A DNA stretch of 64,000 bases from G963662905 sp965230045 (GTDB lineage: Bacteria; Bacteroidota; Bacteroidia; Bacteroidales; WRLA01): contig OZ245940.1 in the NCBI GenBank assembly GCA_965230045.1, forward strand, positions 4,836,001-4,900,000, written 5' to 3'. A program made the position numbers and the translations under genes. The notes beneath the pieces are model-generated. The model did no database searches, had not been told where the DNA came from, and saw only the letters and a list, made by a program, of their open reading frames with translations. Positions 55,431 through 64,000 of this stretch are shown here, in pieces. How positions within the stretch are numbered: the stretch's first letter is position 1; each line of letters starts with the position of its first letter.

Positions 55431-57396
55431 AAAAGCGAAAAAACAAACTTCTCTTTTTGACAATCAAAAAAAGTACAACTGGCTGGCCTGTGGGCTGATT
55501 TTTGTGCTGGTTTTTGTGCTATACGGCAATACCCTTTTCAACAAATTTGCTTTAGATGATCACAATGTAATCCTGAACAATGAGCAGGTTCAGCAGGGCA
55601 TCAGTGCTATTCCGGAAATTTTCAGTACGCCATACAGCACCGAAGAAGGTTTGGCATACGATTACCGTCCGCTGGTAAAAGCCAGTTTTGCACTGGAATA
55701 CAGCCTTTATGGCCTGCGCCCTTTTATGCACCACCTGATCAACCTGCTGCTTTACGCCTTATCAGGGATCATCCTTTTCAGGCTTTTAAGAAGGATGTTG
55801 CAAAAACACCACCCTTTACTTCCGCTTATTGCCACCTTAATTTTTATTGCACATCCTATTCATACAGAAGTGGTTGCCAGCCTGAAAAACCGCGATGAAA
55901 TTATTAGCCTGATCGGCGCGCTCATGGCCCTGAGTTTTCTTTTTCGCTATGCCGATTCCGGTAAAATCAAATATCTCGGCTGGATGGCCTTTTTCTTTGT
56001 GCTGGGCATGCTGGGAAAAAGGACTACAATGACGTACCTGGCTGTTTTCCCTTTCGCACTCTATTTTTTCACGGATCTTCCCCCTAAGAAAATCTATCGC
56101 ACCTTTGGTTTGATCCTCGGCATTTTCTTTCTTGTGATGATCGCTTATATAGTGCTTACTCCACAAGAAGTCAGACCTTTGCAATTTTTCGAAAACCCAT
56201 TGTACTCCGAAGGTGGCTTTCTGATGAAAGTGGGCACAGCTTTTACAGCCGTAGCTTTTTACCTGAAACAACTTTTTGTCCCCTATCCGATGCTCAGTTA
56301 TTATGGTTTTGATGCCATGCCTGTGGGCTGGAATGGCATCTGGCCTTTTGCCGGACTGTTTCTTACTGCAGCCCTGCTTTATTTTGCCTTCAAAGGACTG
56401 AAAAGCAAGAATATTCTTTCATTTTCCATTCTATTTTTCTTTATCACGATATCGATTGTGAGCAATATTCTGGTTCCGGTTCCGGGCATCGTGGCCGACC
56501 GTTTTGCTCTTTCACCATCCATTGTTTTTTCCATTATGGGCGCCATCCTCATCCTGAAGCTGGCACAACAAAAAGGGGCAATTCAGCCCAAAATTTCAAA
56601 AGCCCTTTTAATTTTGATCATCATCTTGATTCCTTATACAGTACTGACCATCGACCGTAACAAAGACTGGAAAAACCACCTGACTTTATTCAGTAATGAT
56701 GCCGGTATTGCCAAATCCAGTATTAAACTGCAAGCACTTGCTGCGGAAGCCTGGTCGAACAAAGTAATTTATGACAATAAATTCGGCCGCGATATCAGCA
56801 AAATCCCCGAAACCCGCCAAAAAGTAATTTCTTATTATCAGGATGCACTGAAAATATATCCTGAAAATTACGAAGTACTCAACAATCTGGGTTCTTTCCT
56901 AAGCCTGGAAATGCGCGAATACGAACAAGCAAGACCTTATCTGGAGGAAGCAGTGCAAATCAAGCCTGACGAAGCTGCCGGATGGTTTAATCTCGGTTTT
57001 GTTTATGAGCAACTGGGCGATTTGGACAAAGCCGAGAAAGCCTATAAAGAATCCCTGAAACTAAATCCTGATGACTATAAGTTAAAATCCTATCTGGCCA
57101 ACCTCTATTTTAAAAGCGGAAAAAGCCGGGAAGCTTTTGAGCTCAATGAGCAAATGGCCAAAACGCGTCCGGACTGGGATCAGCCATACATTAATATGGG
57201 GAATTACTATTTGCAGATGCAGGATACTTTGCGGGCCATCAGTCAGTGGGAACAAGCCATAGAACGCTATCCGCAATATCAGTTAGGTATTAGCATCAGC
57301 AGGCATTACCGTGCCAAAGGCGATGAAGAAAAATCAAAGTATTTTTATCGCAAAGCGATGCAGGCGTATCAGCGGGACCGGGAGCAAACCGAATAA
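55417..57396 (+). CDS. TMTC-like multi-membrane protein with TPR repeats
   Basis: The 659-residue protein has about ten membrane helices in the first 420 residues. Conserved segments resemble eukaryotic/bacterial TMTC-type glycosyltransferases: [12 protein letters not shown] (acidic motif in the first loop), [18 protein letters not shown] and [17 protein letters not shown]. The C-terminal ~220 residues are TPR repeats ([20 protein letters not shown]). It may transfer a sugar, from a polyprenyl-phosphate donor, to exported proteins. A mannosyl-polyprenol synthase is encoded at 6078-6818, but a link is only suggestive. It overlaps lptB by 14 nt and abuts a convergent gene with a 1-nt gap. Confidence 0.78.
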   Translation: MGRNKKAKKQTSLFDNQKKYNWLACGLIFVLVFVLYGNTLFNKFALDDHNVILNNEQVQQGISAIPEIFSTPYSTEEGLAYDYRPLVKASFALEYSLYGLRPFMHHLINLLLYALSGIILFRLLRRMLQKHHPLLPLIATLIFIAHPIHTEVVASLKNRDEIISLIGALMALSFLFRYADSGKIKYLGWMAFFFVLGMLGKRTTMTYLAVFPFALYFFTDLPPKKIYRTFGLILGIFFLVMIAYIVLTPQEVRPLQFFENPLYSEGGFLMKVGTAFTAVAFYLKQLFVPYPMLSYYGFDAMPVGWNGIWPFAGLFLTAALLYFAFKGLKSKNILSFSILFFFITISIVSNILVPVPGIVADRFALSPSIVFSIMGAILILKLAQQKGAIQPKISKALLILIIILIPYTVLTIDRNKDWKNHLTLFSNDAGIAKSSIKLQALAAEAWSNKVIYDNKFGRDISKIPETRQKVISYYQDALKIYPENYEVLNNLGSFLSLEMREYEQARPYLEEAVQIKPDEAAGWFNLGFVYEQLGDLDKAEKAYKESLKLNPDDYKLKSYLANLYFKSGKSREAFELNEQMAKTRPDWDQPYINMGNYYLQMQDTLRAISQWEQAIERYPQYQLGISISRHYRAKGDEEKSKYFYRKAMQAYQRDREQTE

Positions 57397-57397
57397 T

Positions 57398-58366
57398 TTA
57401 TTTATGAACCGCATTCAAATCCATGAGAAGTATTCTTGTTAGCGAGTCTGCTCCTTCGGGATTTACATGATCTGCATTGAAAAACAAATCGGGCCGACCC
57501 TTAAAAACAGTCCGGTAATCAAAAACCGTATCAATATTATCGTATTTTCGGCATACTGAATCAATAATCCCATCAAACTTTTGATAATCAATAAATTTAT
57601 CTGCATTAATCAAAAATTCCTTTGTTAAAGGAGAGCGGTACAAAACGACATTGATCCCTTTTTCTTCACAAAGTTTCAGGATTCGTTCAAAATAATCCAG
57701 CATAAGCGGATGTGGCTGACTGTCATCAAAAGTAGATAAAAACGAATGTGCCCGTTCCCAGCCGGTTTTCATTTTATTGGGCACATCCTGCCAGTTTTTA
57801 AAATCACGTGGAGGCCGGTAGCCGTTTTTCATAGGACTAAAATCAATAAAAAGACCTCCAATACTCTGCCAGATATAGGTGTAATTTCCGATATAGCTGC
57901 ATGTATTGGCCATGATAAGTGCACGCAAATAAGCACTTTCGCCGGTTTCTTTGTAGAGCTGTGGATAATCAACAAATTTCACCCAATAATCGTGAAAACG
58001 CATAGAATGCGCCGCATAGGGCGAAAAGGCACTGGCATCCACAGGTAAAACCACAAATTTCGGATGAATGCCCGGATGTTCCAAAGCCGCTTTCAGTTTG
58101 AAGTAGGTTTGAGGGAAAAGCTCATGAGGAGAAGCATAATTGAAGGAATTTCCCAAAACATCCGGATTCAGCGGGTTATGTGAATTGCCGATCAAAAGGC
58201 ATCCTGTCAGGCTATCGAGCTCTTCAAACTGTTCGTCCTGATGTTCATTTACGCGGTTGATAATCATGAAACGGTGATAAAGATGATGCAGCACAAAATT
58301 GAGCAGCAGCACCAAAGCTACGGCCAACAAAATTTTATATGTCAAACGGTTCAGCTTCATCACCAT
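57398..58366 (-). CDS. SGNH-like membrane-anchored protein, partner of MBOAT acyltransferase
   Basis: The 322-residue protein has one N-terminal membrane anchor (TYKILLAVALVLLLNFVL). An extracytoplasmic domain follows, with LIGNSHNPLN near residue 57 (a GxS-like nucleophile) and FFNADHVNPEGAD near the end (the D/H part of an SGNH triad). Such proteins (AlgJ/AlgX/DltD-like) receive an acyl group from an MBOAT protein and place it on a surface glycan. The start overlaps the MBOAT stop by 1 nt (TAATG). The glycan target is unknown. Confidence 0.75.
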   Translation of the reverse strand: MVMKLNRLTYKILLAVALVLLLNFVLHHLYHRFMIINRVNEHQDEQFEELDSLTGCLLIGNSHNPLNPDVLGNSFNYASPHELFPQTYFKLKAALEHPGIHPKFVVLPVDASAFSPYAAHSMRFHDYWVKFVDYPQLYKETGESAYLRALIMANTCSYIGNYTYIWQSIGGLFIDFSPMKNGYRPPRDFKNWQDVPNKMKTGWERAHSFLSTFDDSQPHPLMLDYFERILKLCEEKGINVVLYRSPLTKEFLINADKFIDYQKFDGIIDSVCRKYDNIDTVFDYRTVFKGRPDLFFNADHVNPEGADSLTRILLMDLNAVHK

Positions 58367-59814
58367 TAAAATTGGAAATAGATAAATTCATCGCGGTGGA
58401 ATATCCCGAAAACGAGTATAAAAAACACAAAAAACAAATAGAGCGCCCAGCGTTGCCATGTTGATTTACTTAAAATAATCTGCTCACCACCATGCCGTGC
58501 CATTTTGCGTTCTGCATAAAAAAGGAAAATTACCAAAATCACAGACAGAATACTATCGTTTCCCCGCATCCAAAGCAAAGAGCCTTTAAAACCATCTATA
58601 ACAACAGCCTGCTTCATCATGGTCCATGCCTGGCCAATGGAATGGATGCCAAAGAAAAAGGCCGAAAACATCAACAGGAACATGGTTCGGGCAATACCAA
58701 GATACTCATGCAGTTTAGGCCGCAATATGAGCCCGCTTTTTTCCACCATCCTTTGTCGCCAGGAGCGGCTCAGGTTTCCGCTTACCATATAAATCCCATG
58801 CAAAGCGCCGAAGGCTACGAAGGTCCAGTTGGCACCATGCCAAAGGCCGATCAGCACCAGCATAATAAATAAATTGAGCTGAATGCGCCACTTTTGCGGA
58901 CGTCCTTTTCGTTTCACCGGAAGATTAAAAAACACATAATCGCGGAACCAATTGGTGAGTGTCATATGCCAGCGGCTCCAGAAATCGCGTATGGATGTTG
59001 CGGTAAAAGGTCGGTTAAAGTTCTGGCTCAGGTCTATACCCAGGCAGCGCGCCGAACCTATGGCAATATCCGTATAACCGCTGAAATCTGCATAAATTTG
59101 AATTAAGAGAAAAAACAATGCCGGGACGACAGAGAAAAAGCCAAAATCTTCGGGCTGCAGAAACACCGGCCCGGTAAACATGGCCACACGGTCGGCAATA
59201 ACGATTTTTTTAAAAGCGCCCCAAAGCATCAGGCGAATGCCGCTGCCAAACATCTCATCGGGCGGTGTTTTCATGCGGTGCAGCTGTGGAAGCAAATGAC
59301 CTGGGCGCTCAATCGGACCGGCAACCAATTGCGAAAAAAAACTGACATAGAGGGCAAAATAGCCAAAATGCCGCTCTGCTTTTGTCCTTCCCTGATACAC
59401 ATCAATGGAATAACTCAGTGTTTGGAAGGTATAAAAAGATATCCCGACAGGCAAAAGCCAGGATGGTGCAGGAAGGCTAAAGCTGCTCCCCAAAAATGAA
59501 AAAATTTCATTGAGCGAATGCCCAAAAAAGCCATAATATTTAAAAAGGAAAAGCATGCCCAAATTCCCGAAAAGGCTCAGCAAAAAAAAAGGCCGGCGCT
59601 CTTTTTGATTGCTTTTTTGCTCCATACGGATGGCTGCATAATAATCAATGGCAGTAGAAAAAAGGATAAGCAGCACATATTCCATTTTCCACGACATATA
59701 GAAAATGTAACTGGCAGCCAGAAGGAGGATCCATCTGAAATTGCCCGAAAGCCTCCTGTACAAAACAATTACAAGGAGGAAAAATACAATAAAATCTGCT
59801 GAATTAAATAACAT
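58366..59814 (-). CDS. MBOAT family O-acyltransferase (AlgI-like)
   Basis: The 482-residue polytopic protein contains the AlgI-like core: FRDYVFFNLPVKRKGRPQKW and the catalytic His in GLWHGANWTFVAFGALHG. It also has DFSGYTDIAIGSARCLGIDL and YFALYVSFFSQLVAGPIERP. It should pass an acyl (usually acetyl) group across the membrane to the SGNH-like partner encoded next. A TTG at 59841 is an upstream alternative; ATG 59814 is chosen. The pair could decorate lipopolysaccharide or an exopolysaccharide. Confidence 0.88.
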   Translation of the reverse strand: MLFNSADFIVFFLLVIVLYRRLSGNFRWILLLAASYIFYMSWKMEYVLLILFSTAIDYYAAIRMEQKSNQKERRPFFLLSLFGNLGMLFLFKYYGFFGHSLNEIFSFLGSSFSLPAPSWLLPVGISFYTFQTLSYSIDVYQGRTKAERHFGYFALYVSFFSQLVAGPIERPGHLLPQLHRMKTPPDEMFGSGIRLMLWGAFKKIVIADRVAMFTGPVFLQPEDFGFFSVVPALFFLLIQIYADFSGYTDIAIGSARCLGIDLSQNFNRPFTATSIRDFWSRWHMTLTNWFRDYVFFNLPVKRKGRPQKWRIQLNLFIMLVLIGLWHGANWTFVAFGALHGIYMVSGNLSRSWRQRMVEKSGLILRPKLHEYLGIARTMFLLMFSAFFFGIHSIGQAWTMMKQAVVIDGFKGSLLWMRGNDSILSVILVIFLFYAERKMARHGGEQIILSKSTWQRWALYLFFVFFILVFGIFHRDEFIYFQF

Positions 59815-59867
59815 TAACAATAATGTATGCTCAAGCTGCAAATGTATGATGAAACAACAAATTATCC

Positions 59868-59875
59868 TATATTTG
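59868..59875 (+). promoter_or_regulatory. -7 element (TATATTTG) of the sulfotransferase gene
   Basis: An exact TAnnTTTG match lies 17 nt upstream of ATG 59893. It argues against the upstream in-frame starts at 59827 and 59842. Confidence 0.55.
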
Positions 59876-59892
59876 CCCTGACTATCGGAAAA

Positions 59893-60948
59893 ATGGACCT
59901 AAGAAATCTCCCTTTATTTTATATTCTTGGCCGACCGCGTTCAGGAACCACATTATTGCAGCTGATACTGGACAGCCATCCTGATGTTTTGATTCCCTTA
60001 GAGGCACCGGTTTATATAGAATTGCGCTACCGCTATAAAAACACTACCCACTGGACGCCCAAAATTCTGGAGCGTTTTCTAAAAGACCTTTATAATGTTA
60101 CCTTTTTCAAGGATATGCCTTTGGATCATGAAGAGCTGAAAAAGGAAATTTTATCCATGGAGGGAAATCACAGCATTTATGACCTTATGTCGGTTCCGTA
60201 TAAGCATTATAAAGGGATTACTGAAAATGATGAAATAAAAATTATAGGCGACAAAAACCCGGTTTATTCAATTATCGCCGATAATATTTTCAGGGAAATG
60301 CCCCAGGCAAAATTCATTCACATATATCGCGATTACCGAGATAATATTGAATCCCTTATGCGCATGAATTTTGAGGCCGGCATTCCTGCCCTTCTAGCCT
60401 ATCGGTGGAAATTTACTTATCGTTTAATGGATCAGCTGATCGAAAAAGAGCCGGAGCGGATTTACAGAATTAAATACGAATCGCTTTGTGCAGAGCCTGA
60501 AAAATATACACGTGAAATCTGCAATTTTCTGGAAATTGATTTTCAGGAAAAAATGCTGGACTTCCATTCTTTTTATTCAAAAAATGAGAAAGAGCTAAAA
60601 GAAGAAACCGCTAAAATCCACAAAAACCTCCGGAATCCGATAAACTCTTCGCGCATTGGCTTATGGAAAACACGCCTCAGCGACCGGCAGGTTAAAATTT
60701 GTGATATGGTCGTGGGAAGTCTTGCCGAGGAAGCTGGTTATGAGCGGAAATTCAAAAAATACAGCTTCGGTTTACGCATCAGCCAATGTCCGATCCTGAT
60801 TTATGGCAGGTTGATTTTCTTTGCTATGCGTAATATAGAATACGTTCCCGGATTCCTCCGGAATTTCATGGCCTGGGGGATAGCACAGTTTATCCGCATT
60901 TATAATTACCTCAGCGGCAGAAGCAAATTAAAAAACGAATCGCGTTAG
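59893..60948 (+). CDS. Sulfotransferase family protein
   Basis: The 351-residue protein has the PAPS-binding 5'-phosphosulfate loop FYILGRPRSGTTLLQLIL near the N terminus. A likely 3'-phosphate-binding segment follows further on (AKFIHIYRDYRDNIESLMRM). The substrate is probably a glycan or lipid at the envelope, given the glycan genes on both sides. The start at 59893 (MDLRNLPLFYILGRP) is chosen from the promoter element. The 3' end overlaps the convergent GNAT gene by 4 nt. Confidence 0.83.
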   Translation: MDLRNLPLFYILGRPRSGTTLLQLILDSHPDVLIPLEAPVYIELRYRYKNTTHWTPKILERFLKDLYNVTFFKDMPLDHEELKKEILSMEGNHSIYDLMSVPYKHYKGITENDEIKIIGDKNPVYSIIADNIFREMPQAKFIHIYRDYRDNIESLMRMNFEAGIPALLAYRWKFTYRLMDQLIEKEPERIYRIKYESLCAEPEKYTREICNFLEIDFQEKMLDFHSFYSKNEKELKEETAKIHKNLRNPINSSRIGLWKTRLSDRQVKICDMVVGSLAEEAGYERKFKKYSFGLRISQCPILIYGRLIFFAMRNIEYVPGFLRNFMAWGIAQFIRIYNYLSGRSKLKNESR

Positions 60949-61640
60949 CCCCAGCGTAATTGCTCTGTAACTTTATAATGTGTGCCCAAACCACTTTCTT
61001 TGACTTCAAAAGGAATTCCGGAATTTTTAAGTCCATCAATAAACTTTCGGCCAATGCCCAATTCAAGATCATGTGGTGTAACGATTAATTCCATTCGGTC
61101 CTCCGCTCCGGCAACCACCAAAGCCGCTTTACGGATTTTTGGGCTTTTTTTCAGGAAACGTTCCCGTGTCATGACATAAAGCTGGTTTTCGACATTTTCC
61201 TGGCCATCACAAAGTTCGTAGCCCAGTGCTTTGTTAAAATCAATCACATTTTGATTCGTACGCAGCATACGGGCATAGGATTTATTCCATCTCAAAAAGA
61301 AAAAAGTAGCATCAATCCCGCAAAGGGAAACCAGCATGGGAATATGCGTATGGTAATAACTTTGGTCTTTCAGGAAGAAGCCCGATTCGGAAGTTTTTTC
61401 TTCCCAATTGATGTTTTTGTCGTTCATCAAACCAATGGCTTCGCCTTTGTATTCAGCAATCATATAAAGATATTCGGGCGAATTTACCTTGCGGAACCAT
61501 TCTTCCTGCATTTCAGGCGTGATATATTCGCGGTATTCCATAAACTGGTTTACCCATTTGGAATTACGCCACTGGCGTACCATTTCGATGTCTTTATGTT
61601 CCAGCAGCCTCAGGCTGACGCCATATCGGGAAACGACCAT
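60945..61640 (-). CDS. GNAT family N-acetyltransferase
   Basis: The 231-residue protein reads like GNATs that act on amino sugars in surface-glycan clusters: SLRLLEHKDIEMVRQWRNSK at the start, YLYMIAEYKGEAIGLMND, and an acyl-CoA loop region followed by RMLRTNQNVIDFNKALGYEL. A C-terminal extension of about 60 residues lies outside the standard domain. It is last in the ketoacyl-synthase, SDR, GT2, GNAT operon and overlaps the GT2 stop by 1 nt. Confidence 0.78.
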   Translation of the reverse strand: MVVSRYGVSLRLLEHKDIEMVRQWRNSKWVNQFMEYREYITPEMQEEWFRKVNSPEYLYMIAEYKGEAIGLMNDKNINWEEKTSESGFFLKDQSYYHTHIPMLVSLCGIDATFFFLRWNKSYARMLRTNQNVIDFNKALGYELCDGQENVENQLYVMTRERFLKKSPKIRKAALVVAGAEDRMELIVTPHDLELGIGRKFIDGLKNSGIPFEVKESGLGTHYKVTEQLRWG

Positions 61641-62566
61641 CAGAGTGCTTTTTTAATAGAAAAAGGAGGTTTTTTTTGCTGCAGGCTATAAATCCGGCTC
61701 AGGTATTCACCAATAACGCCCAGGCTGAGCATGATCAGTCCGGTACTGAAAAATATGGCCACAATTTGCGCGGTAAAGCCCAATGGCACTTCATAAACTA
61801 CCTTTCGGTAAATGAAGAGAACACCCATGATAAAACTTACCAGGGAAAACAAAAATCCGCCATAAACAATCAGGCGCAAAGGGAAATTTGTATAAAACAG
61901 CACAATATTGGTAAAAAGCCGGAATAGCGAGCGATTGCTGTAGCCCGATTTCTGATAGGGCCTGGGGCGGTGTTCCACTTCCACAAAACTGATGGAACGC
62001 GTGTACCAGTTCAGCAGCTCATCAAGATAGATAAAATTATGATGGTGATTGAGCAGCTGATCGACCAGCTTTCGGCTGATGAGCCGGAAAGAAGATCCAT
62101 TTCCGGGGCCATCGTATAATGCATGGGAAGATTTATGAAGCGCCTTGCTGCCAATGCGCCGGGAACGGCTGTGGCTTTTCTTGGCCGGAATACCGTACAC
62201 CAGGTCACTTTCATGTTTTTCAGCTGCTTCGATCAGTTTGGGGATTTCTTCGGGCGGGTTTTGCAGATCATCGTCCATGGTTATGACCTGCATGCCCTGC
62301 ACAAAAGTAAAACCACAGAAAATGGCATTATGCTGGCCAAAATTCCGGCTCAAACTAATGGCACGAACTTCATTTGGATACGCCCGATGCAGGTCTTCCA
62401 AAACCTGCCAGCTTTCATCGCGGCTATAATCGTTTACGAAAACCACTTCGTAGCTGCGCTCCAGCTTTTCAAAACAGGATTTGATCCCAAGAAATAATTC
62501 CTTCAGGGAATCCTCACTATTGTGCACCGGCACTACAACCGAAAAATCAAGGCTTTTTTTATTCAT
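61640..62566 (-). CDS. GT2 glycosyltransferase with two membrane helices (ArnC/GtrB-like)
   Basis: The 308-residue enzyme has the GT2 nucleotide-binding start FSVVVPVHNSEDSLKELF, FVNDYSRDESW, and the DDD metal motif in VITMDDDLQNPPEE. Two C-terminal membrane helices (LIVYGGFLFSLVSFIMGVLF and VAIFFSTGLIMLSLGVIGEY) are typical of polyprenyl-phosphate glycosyltransferases of the ArnC/GtrB type. It should load a sugar on undecaprenyl phosphate for surface glycan modification. It sits 1 nt after the SDR gene and overlaps the GNAT gene. Confidence 0.88.
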   Translation of the reverse strand: MNKKSLDFSVVVPVHNSEDSLKELFLGIKSCFEKLERSYEVVFVNDYSRDESWQVLEDLHRAYPNEVRAISLSRNFGQHNAIFCGFTFVQGMQVITMDDDLQNPPEEIPKLIEAAEKHESDLVYGIPAKKSHSRSRRIGSKALHKSSHALYDGPGNGSSFRLISRKLVDQLLNHHHNFIYLDELLNWYTRSISFVEVEHRPRPYQKSGYSNRSLFRLFTNIVLFYTNFPLRLIVYGGFLFSLVSFIMGVLFIYRKVVYEVPLGFTAQIVAIFFSTGLIMLSLGVIGEYLSRIYSLQQKKPPFSIKKAL

Positions 62567-62567
62567 A

Positions 62568-63305
62568 TCAACCTCCTCCGAGGATTAAATTGGTTCCGGT
62601 TACCCAGCGCGCTGCATCGGAAAGGAAAAACACAATCGGATTGGCCACATCTTCGGGTTCGCCCAAACCAAGGATTTGCCGTTCTTCAATTTTATCCACC
62701 GCTTCATTGGAATAATCCGATGCCGTTTGATCGAGCATGGGTGTTCTCACAAAAGCCGGGCTTACGCAATTCACCCGGATTTTGCGCTTAGCCAGTTCTA
62801 CGGTCAATACGCGTGCATATCCTTCAATTGCTGCCCTTGCGCTGACATACATCGCGCCACCCACAAAAGGATAACGCGTTGAAATGGACGAAATAAAAAC
62901 AATCGAAGCATCCGTTCGCTGGATTTTCTTCTTTTTCAGGATGCGTGCATTGAGCAAAACCGTGGCATCAAAACTAATGCTGAAGGTTTTTCTCATGGCT
63001 GCCTCATCAATAAACTGAGCGGGCAGCAAATCCGAAATGCCTGTGGAATAAACCAGGCCGTGCAATCTGGGCAGCTCGTCCGTAAGCCGTTCGATATCAT
63101 CTTTTTTAGTCAGGTCGGCAATGATCATTTGATGTCCTTCGCCATCCAGCGCATCAAGTGTAGCTTTCAGTCGCTTTTCATTGCGGCCGGTAATCACCAG
63201 CTGAGCTCCGCGCTGACTTGCCGTGATGGCCGTTTGCATGCCCAAACCGGATGATGCTCCGGTAACCAGAATTATTTTTCCTGTAAGATCAAAAGGGTTC
63301 TTCAT
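62568..63305 (-). CDS. SDR family oxidoreductase (FabG-like) with Lys-to-Arg active-site change
   Basis: The 245-residue short-chain dehydrogenase has TGASSGLG (15-22) for NAD(P) binding and RVNCVSPAFVRTPM near the end. The catalytic YxxxK reads Tyr153-V-S-A-Arg157, with AGG where an AAG lysine codon is expected. The N-A-G motif reads YSTGI (86-90). It may reduce a 3-oxoacyl or sugar intermediate, in line with the ketoacyl synthase just upstream (10-nt gap). Activity without the catalytic lysine is uncertain. The frame is open to 63392; ATG 63305 (MKNPFDLTGKIILVTG) matches the family start. Confidence 0.85.
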   Translation of the reverse strand: MKNPFDLTGKIILVTGASSGLGMQTAITASQRGAQLVITGRNEKRLKATLDALDGEGHQMIIADLTKKDDIERLTDELPRLHGLVYSTGISDLLPAQFIDEAAMRKTFSISFDATVLLNARILKKKKIQRTDASIVFISSISTRYPFVGGAMYVSARAAIEGYARVLTVELAKRKIRVNCVSPAFVRTPMLDQTASDYSNEAVDKIEERQILGLGEPEDVANPIVFFLSDAARWVTGTNLILGGG

Positions 63306-63315
63306 AATCAATAAT

Positions 63316-64000
63316 CTAAAGTTCAAGCAATTGCGGACAAACAATATGATCTGTTTCGATGATGGTGGTTCCCCACGACAAGCCAATACCAAAAGCGGAA
63401 AGCAGCAGTTTCATTTTACGGTTTTGCAGTTCGTCGCGCAGCTGGCTCACCAAAGTAAGCGGAATGGAAGCTGAGCTGGTGTTTCCAAAATCCTGAATAG
63501 AAAAAGGGACTTTGGCCGGATCGGCTTTCAGCATTTTGCGGATGGTGTTATTAATCAGTTTATTGGCCTGATGGAAGAGCAGAAAATCAAATTCATCGAG
63601 TGATCCGCCGGTTTCTTTGAGCAACTTTTTGATGTTGGGCACTACTTCGCGCAGGCTGAAATTAAAAACTTCCACCCCATCGAGAATAATATTCATGGGT
63701 GCACGCTCGATGCCCTCGGCTATTTTTTCACTTTTGAGCGAATTTTCATTTACGAGATGGCGCACACCCCCGTCGCGGATCATAATGGCTTTGTGCCCGG
63801 CACCGTCGGTTTGCAGGTTAAACGGCATGGATGGTGCGTTGATATCATGTTGCAAAGCCGTTGCTGTAGCCGCATCACCAAAAAGCGGATATGTGCTTTT
63901 ATCTTTGTAGGATGATGTTACATTGGACAAATCACCCACCAATAAAAGTGCTTTTTTGATAAATCCGGCCGCCATCATATTGCTGGCAATAGAAAGCCCA
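63316..64000 (-). CDS. 3-oxoacyl-ACP synthase III (FabH-like), 5' end outside window
   Basis: The visible C-terminal 227 residues are open to the window edge (the frame reads GLSIASNMMAAGF before the first in-window ATG). The conserved thiolase-fold end is visible: LLFHQANKLINNTIR (catalytic His), FGNTSSASIPLTLV (catalytic Asn) and FGIGLSWGTTIIE. The active-site cysteine lies outside. It should condense an acyl-CoA with malonyl-ACP. It lies just upstream of an SDR gene in a glycan operon, so it may make a short acyl group for sugar decoration rather than bulk fatty acid. Confidence 0.85.
   Translation of the reverse strand, partial: GLSIASNMMAAGFIKKALLLVGDLSNVTSSYKDKSTYPLFGDAATATALQHDINAPSMPFNLQTDGAGHKAIMIRDGGVRHLVNENSLKSEKIAEGIERAPMNIILDGVEVFNFSLREVVPNIKKLLKETGGSLDEFDFLLFHQANKLINNTIRKMLKADPAKVPFSIQDFGNTSSASIPLTLVSQLRDELQNRKMKLLLSAFGIGLSWGTTIIETDHIVCPQLLEL

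Noticed and set aside
1..64000. tRNA, rRNA or insertion sequences
   Set aside because: I saw no tRNA-like cloverleaf ending in CCA, no rRNA stretch, and no transposase gene or terminal inverted repeats.

Overview
The window is a chromosomal segment of a Bacteroidota bacterium, probably Bacteroidales/Marinilabiliales-like. The evidence is: several secreted proteins with a C-terminal type IX secretion (T9SS) sorting domain; three TonB-dependent receptors, two with the N-terminal carboxypeptidase-like domain; Bacteroidota-type promoters (TAnnTTTG -7 element, sometimes TTG/TTTG about 19-20 nt upstream); and Bacteroidota gene neighbourhoods (DUF4159, BatA-domain protein, DUF4296, HmuY/HmuR). A flavodiiron protein suggests an anaerobic or microaerobic life. 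I saw no rRNA, tRNA, CRISPR array or complete insertion sequence.

Layout. 1-5.9 kb: a secretion/uptake group made of a lamin-tail-domain protein, a TonB receptor and a secreted endonuclease I. 6.0-8.7 kb: a housekeeping operon (polyprenol-phosphate mannosyltransferase, dihydroorotase, MORN-like lipoprotein). 8.7-13 kb: a strongly AT-rich island holding one giant gene, a Mrr-like nuclease fused to an SF2 helicase and to 11 tandem phage-integrase-type repeats. It is flanked by a decapitated AAA ATPase and by the last codons of a LuxR-type regulator. 13-22.8 kb: a gingipain-like T9SS peptidase, two sensor kinases and a TonB receptor. 23-25 kb: an RloA/RloB (AbiL-like) defence pair with two dyads around its promoter. 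25-30.3 kb: a heme-uptake operon (T9SS HmuY-like, HmuR-like receptor, HmuY-like lipoprotein) and a divergent glutathione peroxidase. 30.5-34.2 kb: priA and an RlmL-like methyltransferase. 34.3-38.3 kb: an AT-rich AlwI-type restriction-modification operon (regulator, two adenine methylases, endonuclease) with a promoter/operator. 38.4-41.8 kb: SPFH/Arc pair, YjjG-like phosphatase, rsmE, DUF4159. 41.8-43.6 kb: a second RloA-like ATPase, overlapped by a small unrecognised basic protein instead of RloB. 43.6-57.4 kb: BatA-domain protein, flavodiiron protein, parC, methyltransferase, DUF4296 lipoprotein, recQ, kdsD, lptB and a TMTC-like TPR protein. 57.4-64 kb: surface-glycan genes (SGNH/MBOAT acyltransferase pair, sulfotransferase, GNAT, GT2, SDR, ketoacyl synthase III).

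Four separate foreign-looking defence or defence-like loci sit between ordinary genes within about 35 kb. The two best candidates for something undescribed are the nuclease-helicase-integrase-repeat protein (9038-12787) and the ATPase plus small partner (41863-43618). Both assignments rest on visible motifs and gene layout; no search was run.
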